64,000 nt of DNA. Origin: Dacryopinax spathularia (Eukaryota > Basidiomycota > Dacrymycetes > Dacrymycetales > Dacrymycetaceae). Positions 57,428 through 64,000 of this stretch are shown here, one piece after another (the stretch's first letter is position 1; every line of letters starts with the position of its first letter). The notes under the pieces are model-generated. The model had not been told where the DNA came from. It saw only the letters and a program-made list of their open reading frames with translations, and ran no database searches. The stretch spans positions 1,612,001 to 1,676,000 of the forward strand of contig JBBPFI010000008.1 in assembly GCA_037974965.1 (NCBI GenBank). The letters are read 5' to 3'. The translations under genes were made by a program, and so were the position numbers.

Positions 57428-58844
57428 CTAAATCTCGCTCTCCCCCACAAAGGGTCCCTGCATCAACTCCATCCTCAGCTTAGCAGCAGCAGGATCCGTC
57501 CCATCACCTTGCTTCAGCAACTCATCCCTCTTCTCGCACGCTTCCCTGCCCGAGGTAACCCTCCGCTCACCCTCGATCTTCGCCTGCCCTACGGAAAGAG
57601 TGACGATGGGGATCCGGATACGCTCGTACTCTGTGAAGGCTGCTTCGATGCTTTCGTTTGTGAGCGGTTGGGCGCGGCAGAGGAGGCGGACGATGTGATA
57701 GCAGTCTTCCATTGCCTGTTCCTGATATCAGCGGGCATTCCAGGCAGAGAGGGGATTGGCAGACCTGATTAGCTCCCTGCCCGAAATGCGGACTAGTCGG
57801 GTGCGCCGCATCCCCCAGCAAGACGGCCCTCCCCTTATGCCACACCGGTAGGATAGGCCTCTCGTACAGCCCCCATTTGGTGATAAACTTTGCGCTCTCG
57901 ATCAGCTGCTTGGGCCCATTGTCCCATTTCGCAGGCTCCAGGTTCCGGACCATATCCCTCACGTCGTCCGCCTTGATCCTGCGCCAGTCTTCGGCCGCGG
58001 GGTCGGAGGAACGGAACGTCGTGGCCCAGACTATGTCTGTGCCGCCGAAGGTGCCGCACAGGAAGTGGACGCCGTCGCCGAGGTATTGGCGCATGGCAGG
58101 CTTGGAGGTTTTGAAGACCTCGGGTTTGGGTGAGATGCCTCCGATCTGCGCAGATTGGTTCAATTTACAGTTTTCGCAAAACGACAGGGTAAAGGTTACC
58201 TGGGTCAAGCCCATATAGATAGCATCCTCCTTCCCGAACAGCGCGCTCCGAACACCGCTATGCAGCCCATCGCACCCGAACAGCAGATCCCCCTCGGCCT
58301 CCGTTCCATCCTCAAAAACAGCCGTCACCTTCTCCCCCTCCTGTCTAACATCCACGAGCTTCTTACCGAAATGGATCGGGATTCCCCTCTCCCTCGCGGA
58401 GTTGCACAGGAACTCGCAGTATTTGGGCCGGGGGACGGCGACGAGTGGCCAGCCCATGAGCTTGGACAGCTTTCCGGGGCCGTCAGAGCGGGCGAGTTCT
58501 TCGCCGCCGCGGAGTTGGGAGTAGGTAATGGTTTGCTCTGTACATGTGCCTAGGGCGATCACGTCGTGTGCAAGACCGAGGATGTTGAGGACTTTCAGCC
58601 TGATGCCCCTTGTTCAGCCGGAATCCTTGTACGATGGGGCAGTGCGTACGTCTGAGGGCTGAGACCGAGACCTATACCGCCTACTGGGACGTCAGGCGAG
58701 CGCTCATAGATCTCCGGGTCGAATCCCTTGTGCTTCAGGAGCATGGCAAGGACCGGCCCTACTAGCTCGTCAGCCTCTGTAGAGCAGCATATATGCCGTA
58801 GACTAACCCGCGATACCAGAGCCAATAACGAGACACTTTGTCAT
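57428..58844 (-). CDS. FAD-dependent monooxygenase (salicylate-hydroxylase type), 404 aa
   Basis: A class A flavoprotein hydroxylase using NAD(P)H, FAD and O2. Five exons (58808-58844, 58650-58758, 58200-58599, 57765-58145, 57428-57715) join in phase. The dinucleotide motif MTKCLVIGSGIAGPVLAMLL is made by splicing, using the second of two adjacent AGs. YERSPDVPVGGIGLGLSP follows, with the DG motif LLFGCDGLHSGVRSALFG and the second FAD motif LLGDAAHPTSPHFGQGANQA. All cofactor motifs are present. The substrate is not predictable. With the reductase-like gene it forms a small convergent pair of redox genes, but no polyketide, peptide or terpene synthase is nearby. Confidence 0.92.
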
Positions 58845-59447
58845 CTTTGCGTTACAGAACTGTCAGAAGTATAATGTTGTCCGAGTGGGTATTTCGGAGT
58901 AGTGTTGAGGGGAGGACATCGTCCTCAACGGCGTTTATATGCTCTCAGCCACAGGCACCGATCCCTTCCCATCGTCGATCCCCACCTCGCACGGACTCAT
59001 CGTGCCACGGCACCACCAACCCTTCCACGACGCTCCAGCAACACCGACCCAGCCTTCCAACCTTCCATCAACCAATGCCGACCTGATTCGTCGTCTACGT
59101 GACTGCGTGGCACGACGGCAGAGCTGGTAGACCAAATGAAAAGGATGTCGAAGATGTCGATCTGTGGGAGAGAGCGGCTCATGCTCACCCGCTGTTGGCC
59201 GGCCGGACGCGCGTAGGGGACGCGTTTGTGCGCAAGGGTCTCCGGAAGGGCGTCTATTTCCGGCATGTCCCTGAGTGATGTCGTCATTGATGGTACATAC
59301 CGACTCCGACGGCAACGAGCGCAAGCAGCTCAAGATTTCATTCATTATTAGGGATATGCTATACAGCTTGTGCGGTACAAGTACAGTTGTTCAATATTTC
59401 GTGAAAGACGGCCCACCATGGGTGTAACAAGCATCATTAGTGGGAGC
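58845..59447. other. Intergenic region
   Basis: The promoter of the monooxygenase and the 3' flank of the LrgAB gene. Short frames on both strands show no motif. Confidence 0.4.
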
Positions 59448-61789
59448 TCATAAGCCCGCCAGTGTTTGGACGATGTCGACCTGCGGTACACTGATAAGCC
59501 CACATTCGGTAATAGCAGAAGAATGACTCACAACAGGCGGAATAGCACTCAGAACGATACAAGCCACTCCATAGATCACGAAAGCCAAACTGCTAATGGC
59601 CGCCGCCCGCGGATTACTCCCCAGCAGCGCAGCGGTCGAGATCGCACTGGCCGTACATCCAAGCACGATCCCAATAGTGATGAAGTCCTCGTCTTTTACT
59701 CTCAGCCAGCGGAGGAGTGTTGGGCCGGCCATGGCGCCCAGGACACCGGTGAGGATACAGAGGACGACGGTGAGGCCGGGGTCGCCCTGGAGGGTCGCTT
59801 CCATGGGGATGGCCATGGGGGTCGTTACCTGCGCATCTTGGGGTCAGAAGAACGTGGAAGGGAAGTGATTGGGGAGAAGCGTACAGAACGAGCGGCGAAT
59901 GCGAGGCCGCGGGAAGGGGCGAGCTGGATCGCTCTGCCTACTAGAGGGTAGATGAACATGCTTAGCACGGCGAGCGGGATCGTCGTGCTGAACATCTCGA
60001 ATGCGTGCCGTTTCTATCACTTCCTGTCAGCACTGTACCAAGGGCGAAGTCCAAGAAGTGAACATACCAGCTCCATTCGATACCGATACATTGGCATCGC
60101 CAAGCTCACAATGCTCGCATCCAACACGGAGTAGAGAATGTCCCCAGCCCCAGGAGGCGCGACCTTCCCCGTTTTGCTCGGGTCAAACAGCACCAAATAC
60201 CGGCTGCCAGTACTATAGCTCCCCAAGCTTCTTTGAATATCCCAGCCCTTGATCGCGCCCAAGCCCCAGATACCCAGGACAGTCAAGACGGAGCACGTTA
60301 TTATGGGGTGCAGGAACCGGCGGATCCAGGCGGGGACGAGGAGGACAGAGAAGAGGAACGCGAGGATGTTCAGTGAGAGGAAGAGCGGAAGGGACTGGTC
60401 GGTCAGGTAGAAGACGGGGAGGCCGATGAGGAAGAGGATGGTGTACACCATGGTGGGGAGGAGCGGTACGAGTCGAGCGGCGAGCAGCTCTTCAGGAGAT
60501 CGAGGTGTCTCATACGGTCTCAACCGCACATTCTTGGACGCATCGTTTGAAGGTGGAGTATTAGGCCGTACGAGCGTTGCCTGACTTCCCGCGGCGGAGA
60601 ACCCGGGGGTAGCGGTACCGATCGGAGTGTCGCGTCCACTTTCCGGTTGGTTTCGAGTAAGGTCGAACGCACTCGCACTGCGGCTCAGACTCAAAGGGGA
60701 CTCCAGCGCCGCCTCGTCGACTTCCAAATCCGGAGCTCGGGCAGGATATGGTACACCATGATGTTTCCTGATCGCAGCCGGCGGCGGGCGCGTCAAGGTC
60801 GCAGTGCTCGCCATCGGGCTGAAAGGCGTGTGCTGCCCATCCCTCTCCTGATCCCAAGCGGGTGCAGGGCTAGAGGGGCTTGGTTCCTGCTGTGCGGCGT
60901 TGATGCGCTCGGAGAGCTCATAGCTCTCCCCGCCGGCGCCGGCCTGTTCGTCCTCGATAGCATCTGCGATCGGGTCATCTTCTTCCATGCCTTCCTCCTG
61001 TCTTGCCTTGAAAGGTGACAGGAACATGAGTAGTTTGACGATACTCCATGCTGAGCTCATTGAACTTTTGTTCTAGGCAACAAGGTAGTTTAGACATACC
61101 TAGCACGACGAAGACGACAAAGGAGATAAGAAACAGCAATATGATCTTGACGATCTCGATACCGCCGATGGCTACATGAGCTTCCTCAACCGGAAGGAGG
61201 ATGAAACTCGGGCAGAAGAACATCTGAACAGCACCCGATCAGCCGCGAACTGATGACGGGCATAGGAAGCGCACGTACGGATATCCATTTCAGCAGAAAA
61301 TCGGATGTGGGTTCGAGGTATCGTAGGGGCACGCTCGTCTTCTGTCGACCGAACACGGCCGATGACAACAGTAAGGATAGGAATGCTATAAGCATCGCTG
61401 CCACGCTCGGCGGAAAGGAGAACGGAAGCCTTGCTGAATATACCGAGACATCATTCAGTAAGAAATGCCAGGCTCACAGAGCGGGCTGACGCACAAATGA
61501 ACTGATTAACTCCCCACACGAATACAAGCATCCCAAGCACCACCAGCGGAACGATTATCCAGTCGGTAAGCAGTTTCCTTTTGCTTTGCTTCACCGCAAT
61601 AGCGAGAGCTTTCGGGAACAGTGCAACATTCGCTCGCAGGCGCGCCATGTTGCGACTGAGTCTGTTCGCCATAGATGGACTGACCAGCACGCCTGGCTGA
61701 TAAGTGGCGGTACGCAATCGTTCAAGAGAACGATTATATTCTGGTGCGCCGGCCGGATGAGGACGAGAAGCATGCAGTCGTGCTATCAT
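59448..61789 (-). CDS. LrgA-LrgB fusion membrane protein (PLGG1-like), 671 aa
   Basis: A fungal relative of bacterial LrgA/LrgB (CidA/CidB) and of plant PLGG1, which exports glycolate and glycerate from plastids. Seven exons (61495-61789, 61279-61433, 61100-61223, 60068-61050, 59885-60013, 59532-59828, 59448-59480) join in phase. The LrgA part contains IIVPLVVLGMLVFVWGVNQF and PPSVAAMLIAFLSLLLSS with VFGRQKT, then MFFCPSFILLPVEEAHV. A disordered loop of about 170 residues, rich in Ser, Pro and acidic residues, separates it from the LrgB part, which has TTPMAIPMEATLQGDPGLTV, ILTGVLGAMAGPTLLRWLR and CTASAISTAALLGSNPRAAA. Roughly 12 membrane helices. Substrate in fungi, which lack plastids, is unknown. 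Confidence 0.85.
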
Positions 61790-62528
61790 GAGACTTGAAG
61801 TCGCAGCTGTCCGTTGAAGTCAATAATAAGTCGGACAGGAAGTTTCGACGAACAGCGCACTTATATACAGTGCTATCCCTGCTTTTGCCCAGACCCATTT
61901 TCCACTATCTTCTCATCCTGAAATAAAATCAGTGGAATGCTGTATGCGAATATGAAAGGCGTTGTTGTTGTTGAGGTGGAGAGATTGCGGTTCATCCCGA
62001 CCTTGCCCGAAGTGCTGGGCTAGGGTCGTTATGACGTAAGCCTCCATGGGCGCTAATCTTGAAACCTCTGTCTGATCAGAACACCATTGAAGGCCAGCAG
62101 TGCAGCATACATTATCGTTTGAACCTCAAACAACGGCTAGCGTGTCAATACTTCGAAGAAACTATGCTCCAAGTCCGGATTGCAACGGCAAGTGAATCAA
62201 ATGCATGTTGTCCCTTGCATGTTGTCTCCCGCCTGCAGTTACATGATATCCTTGGCGCAAGACGTCTGGCTGTCCGGGAGCTGGCAAGGTACGATGACAT
62301 TCGCGCTACTTTCGGGCGAATCCTGATGGTATTTGCAGATGTCGAGATGCCTGCTAGACGCGCAAACGCATCTTCGAGGGGCAGGTTCTGTCCAAGGCAG
62401 TGCATAGAGCGCATCAGTCTCCTAGTGAACTTGCCCTAAAGTGAGACACGTGGCCTGCAACTCTCTCCACGGGCTGCCTCCGCGTCGGTGACTCGTACGG
62501 CATCCTCCTCTCCACCACATTATCAGAC
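61790..62528. other. Divergent intergenic region
   Basis: It holds the start regions of the LrgAB gene (minus) and the F-box gene (plus). No frame with a start codon and motif is present. Confidence 0.4.
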
Positions 62529-63686
62529 ATGGCTTTGCTACCAGACGACCTGTTATGCGTTATATTTCAGTGGACCCACGCCGAAGCTGTTGCCAATCTT
62601 CTGCACCGGAAGAACGGAGGATTAGACTGGCAGGAGGCAAGATCCTTGCTGTCACTGCTGCGCTCGCTCTGCCGCGTTTGTCGTCGCTGGCGGCGTCTCG
62701 CGCTCTCAATCTCATCATTGTGGTCTTGTCTTCCGATGGAGGAGAAGCTTCTGTGGATGCAAGATGGACCCCTCGATACAAGACTCAAGACAAAAAGACA
62801 GCGGGATTTCACCCTGAAGGATTTCGTCAGACGGTCCGGCGCTCAGCCGCTCACGCTGATTGTGGACTACCGCTTTGCGAAGAAGCCTTCGCCCTACATG
62901 ACTCTCAGCTACATGCACATCTATCAGCGAATTCGCACACTCGACATCACCGTTCACCGCCCGGCCTCGCTTGACAGCCTCGTTCAACGTGATTTGCCCG
63001 AATTGCAGCATCTGCGCCTTCGAGCAGCGCATTTAACTGGATCAAATCATTGGGACTGGCTGTGCCTGCACGCTCTTCGACTGCTTTCACTCAAGATGGA
63101 TGACTGTCGTATCGCATTCGGCGTACCTGTCACGCCGCTATCCGCTCCGCGGCTGGAGCATCTGCGCGTGGATGTTTCCGGGCGATCAAACGTACAGCTG
63201 CTCCTGGACAGCGACATGCCGTGTCTTCAGAAACTACACATAATATCTCGCCACTTCCCTAGCTTCAGTCAGCTTCTACCGGGCGATTGGCCCCTATTGC
63301 GGCATTTGACGCTGGAAGGCACGATGTATGAAGGAAGAGGAGGCGGTTTTCTGCAGGCATGCTCAACGATCGATCGACTCACGCGTTGCGGCAACCCTGA
63401 TCTACCTCATTACGAGACGCTGGACTGGTACATCGAGGCATTGACGGATTTTGACGGCGGCCTTCTGCCGAATCTCCACCACCTGGAACTACAAAGTGGT
63501 GTCGTCAGCCTTGAGGCATGGCAAAAACTTGTGGATTTCAAGGAGCGTGGACCACACCTGCAACTGGAGACCATCGCCTTGGATTCGATTATGTTGCGTA
63601 TCGGAGAGGGTGAAGAGGATATTCCCATGGCAGCTTGCACTTTTTCTTTCAACAGCCCCAACGATGGTGGCCCGGTGTCACTGTAA
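62529..63686 (+). CDS. F-box protein with leucine-rich-like body, single exon, 385 aa
   Basis: An uninterrupted frame from the ATG at 62529. The N-terminus MALLPDDLLCVIFQWTHAEA, then SLCRVCRRWRRLALSISSLW, is a clear F-box as found in fungal SCF adaptors. The rest contains spaced leucine-rich strands (LPELQHLRLRAAHLTGSNHW, CLHALRLLSLKMDD, APRLEHLRVDV, LPNLHHLELQSGVVS). The target is unknown. Absence of introns is unusual beside its multi-exon neighbours but common in expanded fungal F-box families. Confidence 0.85.
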   Translation: MALLPDDLLCVIFQWTHAEAVANLLHRKNGGLDWQEARSLLSLLRSLCRVCRRWRRLALSISSLWSCLPMEEKLLWMQDGPLDTRLKTKRQRDFTLKDFVRRSGAQPLTLIVDYRFAKKPSPYMTLSYMHIYQRIRTLDITVHRPASLDSLVQRDLPELQHLRLRAAHLTGSNHWDWLCLHALRLLSLKMDDCRIAFGVPVTPLSAPRLEHLRVDVSGRSNVQLLLDSDMPCLQKLHIISRHFPSFSQLLPGDWPLLRHLTLEGTMYEGRGGGFLQACSTIDRLTRCGNPDLPHYETLDWYIEALTDFDGGLLPNLHHLELQSGVVSLEAWQKLVDFKERGPHLQLETIALDSIMLRIGEGEEDIPMAACTFSFNSPNDGGPVSL

Positions 63687-64000
63687 TCATCTGGATGTCC
63701 TGATAACAGACCAAAATTCACGAATGATACGTACTTAGATAGGCAGCACCGGAAGGACGTATTGCTAATGCAGCGCACGAAGCAATCAATGCCAACATGG
63801 GCGACGGGTATAGTATGTCTGTAATGGAGCTTCACAGTGGGTCTTGAGTCCGTGCCTTAGCAAACCTCCACTTGATGAAATGGCATGCAGACTGTCGATG
63901 CCCGCGTGGCTTGAGCAGGATAGAAGAGCGCCAAGTAGGCTCAGTCTGACCTTGTCCCATTTGGTGGTGCAGGCTCTCAGCCTCTCACCAACAAACCGTA
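63687..64000. other. Terminal region without a supported gene
   Basis: The 3' flank of the F-box gene; the window ends before any further gene can be recognised. Confidence 0.4.

Noticed and set aside
55606-58844. Secondary-metabolite gene cluster
   Set aside because: Only a reductase-like and a monooxygenase gene are present; no backbone synthase or dedicated regulator lies in the neighbourhood.
62059-62439. 126-codon plus-strand frame before the F-box gene
   Set aside because: No ATG at its start, no motif, and it sits in a divergent promoter region.

Overview
The window looks like nuclear DNA of a filamentous basidiomycete, most likely an Agaricomycete. Almost every gene is cut by several 47-77 nt spliceosomal introns (GTRNGY donors, CTNAY-like branch sites, YAG acceptors). 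The gene set (class I myosin, APC permease, RNase T2, ARMT1-like DUF89 protein, membrane-anchored ALDH, LrgA/LrgB fusion, F-box proteins) is typical of that group. I saw no tRNA, rRNA, CRISPR array or bacterial-style operon. All gene models were built by hand from reading frames, splice consensus and phase; family names rest on motifs recognised by eye, with no database search.

Left part, 1-23.1 kb, is mostly ordinary single-copy host sequence: a partial unknown gene, an unknown membrane protein (599-1961, -), an unknown Arg/Ala/Glu-repeat protein (3221-4950, +), an APC amino-acid permease (5887-7800, +), class I myosin (7955-12663, -), a galactonate-dehydratase-like enolase (13228-14623, +), secreted RNase T2 (15356-16778, +), a DUF89 phosphatase (17328-19098, -) and an aldehyde dehydrogenase with an N-terminal membrane anchor (20818-23105, -). 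Two small repeat patches lie at 2.4-2.8 kb and 5.0-5.6 kb.

Middle part, 23.8-54.3 kb, is accessory. It starts with an apparently whole DDE integrase-like transposase gene (23856-25624) and a MYND-finger gene (26116-27916), then a 1.8 kb minisatellite built on GTAGCCTGACG (about 28.0-29.8 kb). After it come a series of intron-rich genes: three unknowns (30.6-36.8 kb), an F-box protein, an unknown with a C-terminal Cys cluster, a protein resembling the Rad1 subunit of the 9-1-1 checkpoint clamp, and a 725-aa unknown. At 47.45-47.83 kb the minisatellite core reappears on the opposite strand. Beyond that lie a complete PIF1-family helicase and a very large protein with an N-terminal Cys-rich finger and a C-terminal HECT-like E3 domain. 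A clamp-like protein, a helicase, two ubiquitin-pathway proteins and several unknowns, bracketed by oppositely oriented copies of one repeat, suggest a large gene-carrying mobile or lineage-specific block; this is the most interesting part of the window.

Right part, 55.6-63.7 kb, returns to host-like genes: an extended SDR that seems to lack its catalytic Tyr and Lys, an FAD-dependent monooxygenase, an LrgA-LrgB fusion transporter and a second F-box protein.
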